DNA of 64,000 bases from Aeriscardovia aeriphila (GTDB lineage: Bacteria > Actinomycetota > Actinomycetes > Actinomycetales > Bifidobacteriaceae). The DNA is taken from NCBI RefSeq assembly GCF_002259595.1, contig NZ_MWWU01000003.1, forward strand, positions 1 to 64,000, in the 5' to 3' direction. This document shows, in pieces, positions 8,567 to 16,355 of this stretch (the first letter of the stretch is position 1; every line of letters starts with the position of its first letter). Under the pieces are notes generated by a model that saw only the letters and a list, made by a program, of their open reading frames with translations, ran no database searches and was not told the origin of the DNA. A program made the position numbers and the translations under genes.

Positions 8567-10849
8567 TTATGCGGTTGCTAGCAAAATACCGAGAGCAGCT
8601 CCAAGAAGCATCAAAGGCGCTTCTCCGACGATTGGGTTGAATTTCTGTGTATCTACTTCTGATTGTTGAAGGCTTGCGAAAAATTGAATTACTCCTGTGA
8701 GCAAAGTTGCAATAACAACTTGAACCGCTGATTGAGAAACGAGAAGTTGTTTTGCTACTTTCTCGAAGTTCAGGGTGTATCCAGAAAAAGTAAACTTGAA
8801 GATCACCGAGAGAGAAGTTTGCGCAGATACAGACGATTCTTCGTTTGACGGAAGAATATCAACTGTAACAGCGATATTCGCATATCCTGCTCCAACGGAT
8901 ATCGAGTAGCTCAAGTTACCTTCAGGGATAGCCATGGCAACCTCGTCCAATGTGGAAAGAAGACTATCACTGGAATAAGTCCCTTTCACACCCAGCCGAG
9001 AAACTTCAGTGGAGATTTGTTCCTTTGTGTCACTAGAGATTTTCCCAGATTTCATATCTTTATTGACATTGAATTTCTGAGAAAAGATGCCTTCGTGAGA
9101 AACGCTATCAGAAATCTCCCCATAAATGTCCAACTTAATTCCTGGAGCAGTAATCGTCCGAACATAGAACTGAGAGTTGAACGTCCATTCCACTCCCAGG
9201 AATCGCTGGCTCATTCCCAGTGCTTCAAAGAACTTTTGAGCATACTCTTGCCGAAGTGTTTCACTCGTGTCCTTGAAGCCATCAGAGATTTTGACATACG
9301 GCATGGGGAAGAATTCCTGAGTACCTTTGTCTCGTCCAGAATAAGCATCACGGTCGAGGTCAAAAGAGTACTCTCCCTTCGAAGAATCAAATTCTCGGAA
9401 CTGGTCAAATGCCCAATTCTTCGGCAATGGATACCCAAGGTTTCCAGCGAACCCCGTGGAAAGGTCACCCACAAAGGAAAGGTCCGTATAGCCCAATTCA
9501 TGCATGCGAGTGCATAGCAGACGGGTACCATACACGCCTACTCGATACTTACGAAGGTTGCTACTGCTATTAAAGAAGAGCCTGATTTCGCGGAAATAGC
9601 GCGCAACGAATGAGTTGATTTCATACTCATACATATCGCTGTCTACTGCGAAGTAGATTACCGTTCCTTTGGTAAAACCACAACGAAGAGCTGCTTCAAT
9701 AGCACGCTGAGCATCCTTATATCCTTGAGATTCAACGAAATGGCTCTTCTTTTCACCTCCATCTTGGTAAATCGGGAACACAGAAAGCCCTGCAGCCATC
9801 AAAGAGGAAATCTCATCAGGCGTGAGAGCCTTACTCACTTGTTTCTGCAGGGCTTCATTCCATACAAAACCAGTGAGGTAACGGCCAACGTGGGTATAGC
9901 CTGACTGAACAAGCTGCTTTGCCTTTTCATCATCAAGAATCGTGGCACAATCACAAGCTTTACCTTCTCTGTCCGGGTTTCCTGTTGAAACAAAGAGGCT
10001 CATCCAAGTATCAATATCAAAGCGATTGGTTTGAGCTAAGCCATAATCCTTCTGGAACTGAAGGAGCGCAGTATATACATCACCATTCCAGTGCTCTGCA
10101 TCAATTTCCACAGGATACTCATTGCACACGAGCATTGCTTGAGCAAGCCAAAGCCATTCAGGGTAGTTTTCAGCGTTTAATGCAGAGATCGTCAGCAGGT
10201 GAGCTTTGGTGCCACTGCCAAAATATCCTGTAGCATCATCAGGAGAATAGCCTTCCAACGACTGCAATACCTGAATCAGTGCAGTATTCATTTGACGACC
10301 ATACACACCATCACAAGGGATGATGCCCGTATACCTGCGATATTGAGCATTCACATGCTGCTGAATAATACGAAGCTTATTCCCTTGATCCGTGTGATTC
10401 ACAAGTCGGAACTGATCCATGCTCAATAGTGACTTCATCACTTCAAGCGTGACGACACCATCAGCTGCAATATTCATATCCCTCTGCAGGTTTTCCACGC
10501 CAGCCTGGGTACCGCCATAGAAATGTTGAGTAATGTCCGAAGCACCGGTCGAATAACCTTTGCACCACAATGCGCCTTGGATGATGGCGTAAACATTAGA
10601 TTCGTTCTTATCTGAATCTGCTTGCGCATGAATTCCAGAAGGCCAACGACTCATAAACAAACGCTCAGTTGACGGGCCAAAATTATCAGCTGTTTGGCTG
10701 ATTCCCAATTCAATCTGGAGGGCCCTGGTCAAAGCCCAGATGGTATCCCGTCCTGTATGACCATTTTCGTCAACATAGCCGAAGTTCCTGTGTTGCCGAT
10801 ATGTTGAGTTGAGCCATTGTTGAGTACGAAGTACCATTTCGTCAGTCAT
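8567..10849 (-). CDS. DUF1906 glycoside-hydrolase-like protein with peptidoglycan-binding-like repeats
   Basis: 760 residues. The N-terminal 300 residues hold about four repeats of peptidoglycan-binding-domain type (helix, G-x-x-G-x-x-T, helix; for example GHTGRDTIWALTRALQ near residue 28). Residues about 310-530 match the DUF1906 / Rv2525c-like glycoside-hydrolase-like domain (GYTHVGRYLTGF, FPIYQDGG, VIYFAVDSDM). The C-terminal 230 residues are beta-rich and end in two hydrophobic stretches. No signal peptide or Tat motif is seen, odd for a cell-wall enzyme. The ATG at 10849 follows AGAAAGGCTTACAT; an ATG 20 codons upstream lacks a binding site. It lies 107 bases behind the SOS-box sigma-like gene on the same strand, so it may be part of that regulon. 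Confidence 0.8.
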   Translation of the reverse strand: MTDEMVLRTQQWLNSTYRQHRNFGYVDENGHTGRDTIWALTRALQIELGISQTADNFGPSTERLFMSRWPSGIHAQADSDKNESNVYAIIQGALWCKGYSTGASDITQHFYGGTQAGVENLQRDMNIAADGVVTLEVMKSLLSMDQFRLVNHTDQGNKLRIIQQHVNAQYRRYTGIIPCDGVYGRQMNTALIQVLQSLEGYSPDDATGYFGSGTKAHLLTISALNAENYPEWLWLAQAMLVCNEYPVEIDAEHWNGDVYTALLQFQKDYGLAQTNRFDIDTWMSLFVSTGNPDREGKACDCATILDDEKAKQLVQSGYTHVGRYLTGFVWNEALQKQVSKALTPDEISSLMAAGLSVFPIYQDGGEKKSHFVESQGYKDAQRAIEAALRCGFTKGTVIYFAVDSDMYEYEINSFVARYFREIRLFFNSSSNLRKYRVGVYGTRLLCTRMHELGYTDLSFVGDLSTGFAGNLGYPLPKNWAFDQFREFDSSKGEYSFDLDRDAYSGRDKGTQEFFPMPYVKISDGFKDTSETLRQEYAQKFFEALGMSQRFLGVEWTFNSQFYVRTITAPGIKLDIYGEISDSVSHEGIFSQKFNVNKDMKSGKISSDTKEQISTEVSRLGVKGTYSSDSLLSTLDEVAMAIPEGNLSYSISVGAGYANIAVTVDILPSNEESSVSAQTSLSVIFKFTFSGYTLNFEKVAKQLLVSQSAVQVVIATLLTGVIQFFASLQQSEVDTQKFNPIVGEAPLMLLGAALGILLATA

Positions 10850-10956
10850 ATGTAAGCCTTTCTGTAGACGTAGGTTGACTGGAGAGAACTGATGCCCTCT
10901 CACTATCACTGCCGCAACATTGAGGTTTGTTAACCGTCTATCAGAAAAGAATTTTC

Positions 10957-11535
10957 TTAATCACAGGAAAAGGAAATTCCAGCATCTTGTTTTCGCATTT
11001 CACGCAGCAAAGTTGCGAGCGCGCGCGAATGCTGCCGAGAAATCGCTGCTCGAGAGACCCCTTTTTCTCTACTTATCTCAGCTGCTCGTTCTCCTTCCCA
11101 GTAGATTGCTCGGAGAATTTCCTGTTGCTCTTGAGTGAGTTGAGGAAACACAACGAACATTTCATGAAGAAGACTGGTAATCCTTTCTCTTTCCTCTTCG
11201 CGTTCCAGCATTTCAAGAGGGTTAAGACTCTCTTTATCTGCAATGGGGCCAGCTACTTCTTCTTCAGCTTCAAACGAGCACAGAGCAACTCTTCCCTTTA
11301 AATCTGTCCGAAAAAAGTGATGGCAGGCACGTTCCTCTTCAGCCCATATTTCATGAAGAATTTCTTCAATGCGACGAGGCGGGATCTGAGAAAGCGCGCA
11401 ATGTTCCTGTTGAGCGCGTATACGTCGATCCTCTTCAATAATGACTTGTTCTTCACCATCACTGAGGTCGAAACTCTCAGTAACGGACTTGTTTCCGCCG
11501 CTGGGAGCTTCATATTTTAATTGAATACGGCTCAA
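10957..11535 (-). CDS. sigma-70-region-4-like regulator
   Basis: 192 residues from the TTG at 11535, which has AAGGAAGGG eight bases upstream. An in-frame ATG at 11574 would lie inside the promoter -10 and place the LexA-like box in the coding region, so I prefer the TTG. The N-terminal two thirds are rich in Glu and Arg with no recognised fold. Residues about 130-178 form a helix-turn-helix like sigma-70 region 4 (LTQEQQEILRAIYW, then AAEISREKGVSRAAISRQHSRA). No region 2 is visible, so it may be a sigma-like activator of the kind found in mobile elements rather than a full sigma factor. It likely controls the DUF1906 gene behind it. Confidence 0.72.
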   Translation of the reverse strand: MSRIQLKYEAPSGGNKSVTESFDLSDGEEQVIIEEDRRIRAQQEHCALSQIPPRRIEEILHEIWAEEERACHHFFRTDLKGRVALCSFEAEEEVAGPIADKESLNPLEMLEREEERERITSLLHEMFVVFPQLTQEQQEILRAIYWEGERAAEISREKGVSRAAISRQHSRALATLLREMRKQDAGISFSCD

Positions 11536-11552
11536 CTGCTTCCCTTCCTTCT

Positions 11553-11575
11553 TCGAACATCTGTTCGATATCATA
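11553..11575 (-). promoter_or_regulatory. SOS (LexA) box and -10 element of the sigma-like gene
   Basis: TCGAAC-ATCT-GTTCGA at 11553-11568 is a perfect inverted repeat that fits the actinobacterial LexA consensus TCGAACNNNNGTTCGA. On the minus strand a TATGAT -10 element (11570-11575) sits two bases upstream, so a bound repressor would cover the start point. The box lies about 18 bases ahead of the TTG start of the sigma-like gene. Confidence 0.78.
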
Positions 11576-11694
11576 GCTAACAGTGTTCGCCGTATTCTTA
11601 TTCCCGGTCAAGGCCCCTTTTGTTAAGTCAACCGCATCTAGCTACATCACTGACATGTTTGCCCTTTATCGCACCACCTTCTTCCAGACAAAAA

Positions 11695-11715
11695 TGTACG
11701 TCATTGTGATGTACA
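11695..11715 (+). promoter_or_regulatory. palindromic operator of the DUF1778/GNAT toxin-antitoxin operon
   Basis: TGTACGTCA (11695-11703) and TGATGTACA (11707-11715) form an inverted repeat with 8 of 9 pairs matching and a 3-base centre, ending eight bases before the antitoxin ATG. The position suits autoregulation by the ribbon-helix-helix antitoxin, as in other TacA-type modules. Confidence 0.65.
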
Positions 11716-11723
11716 ATTTTCAT

Positions 11724-11999
11724 ATGACAAACACACATGAATCACCCCATACTTCGCGCATCAACATGCGGCTGAGCAGTGAACAGCGCGAAATTATTGA
11801 TAAAGCTGTAAAGCTCAAGGGTATGACCCTTTCTCAATGGGCTATTGAGCACCTTGTTGAAGATGCTCAAAGCGAGATTGAGCAACAAACGATTCGATAT
11901 ATCTCCAACGAGTCTTTTGAAAAGTTTCTCGAACTTCTCGATGAGCCACCATCAAGTGCTGCTCAAGCACTTTTGGAAAGAGCCCCGGAATGGCTGTGA
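11724..11999 (+). CDS. DUF1778 (TacA-type) antitoxin
   Basis: 91-residue ribbon-helix-helix protein: the N-terminus RINMRLSSEQREIIDKAVKLKGMTLSQWA is the DUF1778 DNA-binding signature, and the C-terminal half (FEKFLELLDEPP) is the toxin-wrapping region. It is the first gene of a type II toxin-antitoxin operon and overlaps the toxin gene by ten bases. The start at 11724 directly follows the palindromic operator; longer upstream reading would run through that operator. Confidence 0.9.
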   Translation: MTNTHESPHTSRINMRLSSEQREIIDKAVKLKGMTLSQWAIEHLVEDAQSEIEQQTIRYISNESFEKFLELLDEPPSSAAQALLERAPEWL

Positions 12000-12496
12000 A
12001 AGATCAAAGGTTCACTAAGCCTCGCAAGCTGGAGAGAACTGACAATCTCGAAGAGTTCTCCTGCGGTGTCATCGAAATCGATGATTGGCTTCATCACAGA
12101 GCATTCTCATCACTGAAAAGCGACGCTGCCATCACGTACCTTTCCTTCAGCGAATCGGGAAAACTCGCGGGCTTTTATAGCCTCAGTTCATACAGCATTG
12201 CTCGACATCGAGTCCATGGCTGGCTAGCCCGGAATACGCCACTACAAATTCCAACAATCCTTCTCGGCCAGCTAGGAGTAGACCAAGAGTTTCAATCTCA
12301 AGGGCTCGGCTGGAAACTCCTTCACAATGCCGTCCTACGGTCTCTATCAGTGGCTTCCCATGTAGGCTCACGCGCTCTCGTCGTAGAACCTGTATCTGAA
12401 TCTGCAGCGCAGTTTTACCATCGCTTCGGTTTTGAAGATTTACCAGATACAGGATTGCTGTTTTACAAGCTTGTTCCATCCTCGCATCATGCATAA
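11990..12496 (+). CDS. TacT-like GNAT toxin
   Basis: 168-residue acetyltransferase of the toxin class that acetylates the amino acid on charged tRNA and blocks translation. Family features seen: FSCGVIEIDDWLHHRA at residues about 24-39, the acetyl-CoA loop after LGQLGVDQEFQSQGLGWKLL, and the C-terminal AAQFYHRFGFEDLPD. It is co-translated with the DUF1778 antitoxin. It belongs to an accessory stretch with the SOS-regulated pair, although the two operons are divergent. Confidence 0.9.
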   Translation: MAVKDQRFTKPRKLERTDNLEEFSCGVIEIDDWLHHRAFSSLKSDAAITYLSFSESGKLAGFYSLSSYSIARHRVHGWLARNTPLQIPTILLGQLGVDQEFQSQGLGWKLLHNAVLRSLSVASHVGSRALVVEPVSESAAQFYHRFGFEDLPDTGLLFYKLVPSSHHA

Positions 12497-12553
12497 CTCA
12501 CTAGCGACCAATGCAATACAGACTTCAACCCGTCTGCAAGCGACTTCGAAACG

Positions 12554-13333
12554 TTAAATAAACGCGCGCGCCCCGAAAATACCCGTGCCAATGCGCAGCT
12601 GAGTAGAGCCTTCAGCGATGGCCCAAGCGATGTCGTGAGTCATTCCCATGGAAAGCTCCGTGCAGTGTTGCGTTCCTGGCTGCTCGGAAGTGACAATCTT
12701 GTCGCGTAAGTCGCGAAGCGCGGCAAAGCCAGCCCTGACGCGCGACTCGTCAGAAACGTGAGCTCCCACCGTCATCAAACCGGCGAGTTCAACACCTTCC
12801 GTCGCCGCAATGGCGAGGGCTTGCTCGTAGGCTTGAGCGGGATCGCACCCCGACTTTGACATTTCGCCCGACTCGTTGACTTCGAGGAACACTTTCTGCG
12901 CTGCACCGGTAATTCCACGTGAAACAAAACGCTGGCCGATCTGAGCCGCCTGCTGAGCGCTATCGACAGATTCGATGGTCGAGACGATGCCTAAAACCTT
13001 GTTAATCTTGTTTTTCTGCAGCTGGCCAATGAGGTGGTAGTCGACGCCCAGCTGCTCGATGTCACTAGCCAGGAGGGGCGCTTTGATCTGGATTTCCTGC
13101 GGCCGGTTCTCGCCGATCGCGCGAATTCCCGCGTGGAGAGCCACTCGAATTTCGCCGACATCGCGAGTTTTCGTAGCCGCCAAGATTGTCACTTCGGATT
13201 CATCTCGACCGCTCGCTGCACACGCCCGTGCAACCTCGTCGCGCACGCGCGCCACACCATCGCGGATTTCCTGCTCGCGCTGTGGTGTAATGACCTCGTT
13301 CGTCAGATCCTTGTGCTCCAAATATGCGACCAT
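12554..13333 (-). CDS. yggS: YggS/PLPBP-family pyridoxal-phosphate homeostasis protein
   Basis: 259-residue alanine-racemase-fold protein that binds pyridoxal 5'-phosphate and helps balance vitamin B6 and amino-acid pools. The cofactor lysine is in ILAATKTR near residue 55, followed by GENRPQEIQIKAPLL and HLIGQLQKNKINKVLG. The C-terminal LSMGMTHDIAWAIAEGSTQLRIGTGIFG is the family's phosphate-binding end. Length is slightly above the usual 230 owing to about 15 extra N-terminal residues. A parS-like site lies inside the gene at 12912. Confidence 0.93.
   Translation of the reverse strand: MVAYLEHKDLTNEVITPQREQEIRDGVARVRDEVARACAASGRDESEVTILAATKTRDVGEIRVALHAGIRAIGENRPQEIQIKAPLLASDIEQLGVDYHLIGQLQKNKINKVLGIVSTIESVDSAQQAAQIGQRFVSRGITGAAQKVFLEVNESGEMSKSGCDPAQAYEQALAIAATEGVELAGLMTVGAHVSDESRVRAGFAALRDLRDKIVTSEQPGTQHCTELSMGMTHDIAWAIAEGSTQLRIGTGIFGARAFI
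12912..12925. other. parS-like site
   Basis: ATTCCACGTGAAAC differs from the ParB site GTTTCACGTGAAAC at two positions and is the exact reverse complement of the third unit of the array at 40943. It lies inside yggS. Confidence 0.4.
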
Positions 13334-13535
13334 CGCTCCTCCTCAGGCCTCTAGCCTACTTTTCGCGCCGGATGAGTGGCAGCGCCGGCGAAATGAGGCC
13401 TACCGCGCGTAACCGTCTCCATCGCCTGGAGCACACCATCTTGTTCGCCACGACGGTCCAAACTCGCCTTCATCCACACGACGGGCCGACACAGCCCGTG
13501 TCGCCACGACGGCTCCACCCCTCACATCGTGTTGC

Positions 13536-14813
13536 TCACAAACTGATGGAAAAGCGCACTTCAAGGTCGGCTGGGTCGACGGTGCGGTCCTGCTCTCCCG
13601 CTTGGCGCAACGCTTTCGCCAGATTTTCAGCTTGGAAGGATCGGTATTGTTTCACGAGATCATCTGCACTGATATCTTGACCATCCCCGATGCCCAAAAT
13701 CCCAGCAATGTAGCCCAACACCGCTTCGGGCTTAACCCCTTTGGATCGCAAAGTGGCCAGTTCGAGGTCCTTATCACGCTTGGCCAACCGCTTTCCTGCC
13801 GCATCCGTCAGCAGCGGAATATGCCAATATTGCGGGTTTCTCGCCGTAGGGCTTGCCTGTTCGCGCATATCACTCTCACCGTTCGCACCACTCTCAACGC
13901 GCGCTAAGACCTCACCACGCTCGCTTTCTGAGCGAACATCACTCTCACCGTTCTCCGAACTCGAATGCGGCATGTCAACAGCATTGCTGGCGAGAAGAGC
14001 TTGACGAATCCAGATTTGCACCGCGGTAGAGCGATCAAGATCGCGCCCGCGCACAATTTGATTCACCCCTTGGGCGAGGTCGTCGTACACAACGACAAAC
14101 TGGTAGGCGTAATGTCCGTCTGCGCGTTTGACAATCGTGTCCCCCACATCCGTGGTGAGGTTCCACTTTTGTGCCCCGCACAAAACATCGGTGAACCTCA
14201 CCACGCTTTCCGGGCATGTGCTCGAGGTCGGCACAGCAATGCGCAGGCTGTGTTGCCGCAGCTCGCCAGCGATGCCCTTGCGGATTTCTCGCGCTGTGCG
14301 CGGGCGAGCTGCAGGCCGCGGGTCTGCCACGAGCTCGCCGTCAGGCGTGAGCCTTCCGCCGCTCTCGTGGGAGTAATGTCGACAGATCCCTGGGTAAATC
14401 ACGAAACCATCCCCGCGTTGAGGCGCGCTGGCCGCGCGAATATCCGCCCTCGAGCAGAAGCACGGGTAAATCAAGCGATCCGAGCCCAATGCAGGCAATT
14501 GTTTCACATCAAACTCTATGAGCTGTTTCATCGCCTCGCGGTACAGCTCCGTGCGCTGCGACTGCCAGATTGGTTCACCATCCCAATCCAATCCCAGCCA
14601 GGAAAGATCATCCATAATCCAGCGGTCTGCGTCGGGCATCATGCGCTCGTAGTCGATGTCCTCAATGCGCAAAACGATAGATCCGCCAGCTGCTCGGGCG
14701 GCCAGCCACGCCAGCAGCATGGCTGCGATGTTACCGAGGTGCAAGCGCCCTGTGGGACTGGGTGCGAAGCGCCCGACGATAGGGCTGCTCACCTGCTCAC
14801 TCATTTCACTCAC
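13536..14813 (-). CDS. gluQ: glutamyl-Q tRNA(Asp) synthetase (GluQRS) with a low-complexity insert
   Basis: Truncated glutamyl-tRNA synthetase paralogue that places glutamate on the queuosine of tRNA(Asp). It has the class I signature GRFAPSPTGRLHLGN, a zinc-binding cluster (CFCSRADIRAAS...GICRHY) and GKRLAKRDKDLEL as the KMSKS-like loop; no anticodon-binding domain follows. At 425 residues it is well above the usual 290-310. Much of the excess is an acidic Ser/Glu/Gly insert near residues 300-345 that contains an internal duplication (GESDV / GESDM). GTG at 14813 follows GAGGAG with good spacing; ATG at 14804 is the alternative. About 200 bases without a gene separate its stop from yggS. Confidence 0.87.
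   Translation of the reverse strand: MSEMSEQVSSPIVGRFAPSPTGRLHLGNIAAMLLAWLAARAAGGSIVLRIEDIDYERMMPDADRWIMDDLSWLGLDWDGEPIWQSQRTELYREAMKQLIEFDVKQLPALGSDRLIYPCFCSRADIRAASAPQRGDGFVIYPGICRHYSHESGGRLTPDGELVADPRPAARPRTAREIRKGIAGELRQHSLRIAVPTSSTCPESVVRFTDVLCGAQKWNLTTDVGDTIVKRADGHYAYQFVVVYDDLAQGVNQIVRGRDLDRSTAVQIWIRQALLASNAVDMPHSSSENGESDVRSESERGEVLARVESGANGESDMREQASPTARNPQYWHIPLLTDAAGKRLAKRDKDLELATLRSKGVKPEAVLGYIAGILGIGDGQDISADDLVKQYRSFQAENLAKALRQAGEQDRTVDPADLEVRFSISL
13869..13953. repeat. direct repeat inside the GluQRS insert
   Basis: ATCACTCTCACCGTTC occurs at 13869-13884 and again at 13938-13953. The repeat coincides with the non-conserved acidic insert of the synthetase and suggests that the insert grew by duplication. 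Confidence 0.6.
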
Positions 14814-14889
14814 ACCTACTCCTCGCTGGTCATCAAACTTCCGCAACCGCCTTCACTCAGCTTCCGCGCGCGGCCTGCTGAGCGAACGC

Positions 14890-16152
14890 TCACGCGATTC
14901 GGCCGGTCCACTGAGGATTACTGTACTTGCTCTGCGCGAGTTCGCGAGCCTCTTTCAACACATCTTCGGGCAGCTGGTATGAGCGCAAACCCGGAACGAA
15001 CTCATGTGCGTAACGGGCCATCGCTTCCATAATTTCGCGCCTGCTCATACCTGATTGGCTTTTCATCGGGTCGACGCGCTTCGCGGCAGACTTCACCGCG
15101 TGCGCGGCAAGCTTTTCCTGGTGTGGTCGCAAAACTTGCGTCATGGCAACCGCGTCGATGTCGTAAGCCATGGTCGTGTGGTGCAGCACCGCTCCCGGTA
15201 ACACGGAACCCGGCACTCCAGCTCCCGCTTCACTCTTGGGGTACCTTCTCTGCGCAGCGCCACCGATCTTGCCAGCCGGGCTCACCACATCGTTCAAAGG
15301 TGCGTGCGCGGCCTTAATTCCTACGCTTCGCAACGCTCCAATCGCCCACGCCTCGCACAGGCGGTACGCATCTTCAGAGTTCAAACCTTCAATAAAGTCA
15401 CGGGGAACAGTCAGCGAATAGGTGATCGTGTTGCCTGGCTCGACGAACATTGCCCCGCCGCCGGTAATGCGCCGAACCACTGTGATTCCGCGCTCACGAG
15501 CCGCTTGCATGTTGACTTCTGCGCTCAGCGACTGGAAAAGCCCAATAATCACGGCCGGGCTTGCCCACTCCCAGAAGCGAATCAGCGCCGGCATCTCGCC
15601 CTTCCTGGTCCGCTCGGCAATCACTTCGTCGACGGCCATCTGCATCGCGGGCTCAAAAGGCTGCTGGGCGGAAGTCTGCGGCTCAACAATGGCTAAATCG
15701 AGGGAATTCCAGCGCCTCTTCAGCTCGTCCCAGCTCAAGTTTGACGATGTGAGATTACCAGTATCGAAAGCATCCTGAGGCAAGCCAGGCTTCTTTCCTG
15801 TGCCCGCTTCACTCGCCACACTCTCTTGAGCCTGTTCGCCCACAAGCTTTCCCGCTGCTCGGCGCACAGCCAGTGCCAAAGCTCTCGCATCCGTGCCTTC
15901 CAGATGCAGATTGGCAGGGATGGCTGCTGCAATGCGTTCCTGATAATCTTGAAGGCTCCATGTGAGGGGCAAGCCGGAAAGTGCGTGCTCCACAGGGGTG
16001 AGGCTGGCGTCACCGCCGAGATCGTCGTCGGCAAAGAAGTCGCCGTCGAAACTCACCTCGCTGATGACGGGCGTTGCCAGGCTTTCCGCGGCAATCGTCG
16101 CTGAAATGAGCTTGCCATCGGGTTGCTTGTACGAACCGCGTGCACTGACCAT
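14890..16152 (-). CDS. lplA: lipoate-protein ligase A family protein with N-terminal accessory domain
   Basis: 420 residues. The C-terminal 270 residues hold the biotin/lipoyl ligase fold (RRITGGGAMFVEPGNTITYS, then the substrate lysine region SPAGKIGGAAQRR and GAVLHHTTMAYDID). The N-terminal 110 residues resemble the small accessory domain that normally follows the catalytic domain in LplA (YKQPDGKLISATI, then FDGDFF), so the domain order is reversed. A Ser/Gly/Glu linker joins them. The ATG at 16152 has GGAGAGACG upstream; an open frame continues to 16290 but runs through a low-complexity repeat. It likely attaches lipoate to 2-oxoacid dehydrogenase or glycine-cleavage proteins. Confidence 0.85.
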   Translation of the reverse strand: MVSARGSYKQPDGKLISATIAAESLATPVISEVSFDGDFFADDDLGGDASLTPVEHALSGLPLTWSLQDYQERIAAAIPANLHLEGTDARALALAVRRAAGKLVGEQAQESVASEAGTGKKPGLPQDAFDTGNLTSSNLSWDELKRRWNSLDLAIVEPQTSAQQPFEPAMQMAVDEVIAERTRKGEMPALIRFWEWASPAVIIGLFQSLSAEVNMQAARERGITVVRRITGGGAMFVEPGNTITYSLTVPRDFIEGLNSEDAYRLCEAWAIGALRSVGIKAAHAPLNDVVSPAGKIGGAAQRRYPKSEAGAGVPGSVLPGAVLHHTTMAYDIDAVAMTQVLRPHQEKLAAHAVKSAAKRVDPMKSQSGMSRREIMEAMARYAHEFVPGLRSYQLPEDVLKEARELAQSKYSNPQWTGRIA

Positions 16153-16159
16153 CGTCTCT

Positions 16160-16215
16160 CCTCTCGCCCGGCTTCTCGCCCGGCTCTCTCGCCCAGCTTC
16201 TCGCTCTCCCACTCT
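16160..16215. repeat. imperfect short tandem repeat upstream of lplA
   Basis: Units of the type CTTCTCGCCCGGCT and CTCTCGCCCAGCT recur four to five times just ahead of the lplA start. The repeat is in the presumed leader and could vary in length by slippage. Confidence 0.55.
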
Positions 16216-16287
16216 CGTAGTGGCGAGGGGAAACTGGCTGGGCTCAGCCTCTTGCAGGCAGATTATCACTCCGTTGCTCAGCATAAA

Positions 16288-16320
16288 CAAAAAGGACCGG
16301 AAGGCAATTGCTTCCGGTCC
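16288..16320 (-). terminator. terminator of the P-type ATPase gene
   Basis: GGACCGGAAG (16294-16303) and CTTCCGGTCC (16311-16320) form a 10-pair stem with a 7-base loop. On the minus strand it is followed by a T run (A run at 16288-16293). Confidence 0.88.
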
Positions 16321-16355
16321 TCATCAGCTCAGCGAGTAACTGCACCTAGCAGCAC

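Noticed and set aside
14501-14514. GTTTCACATCAAAC as a parS site
   Set aside because: Two mismatches fall in the central CACGTG core, which ParB needs.
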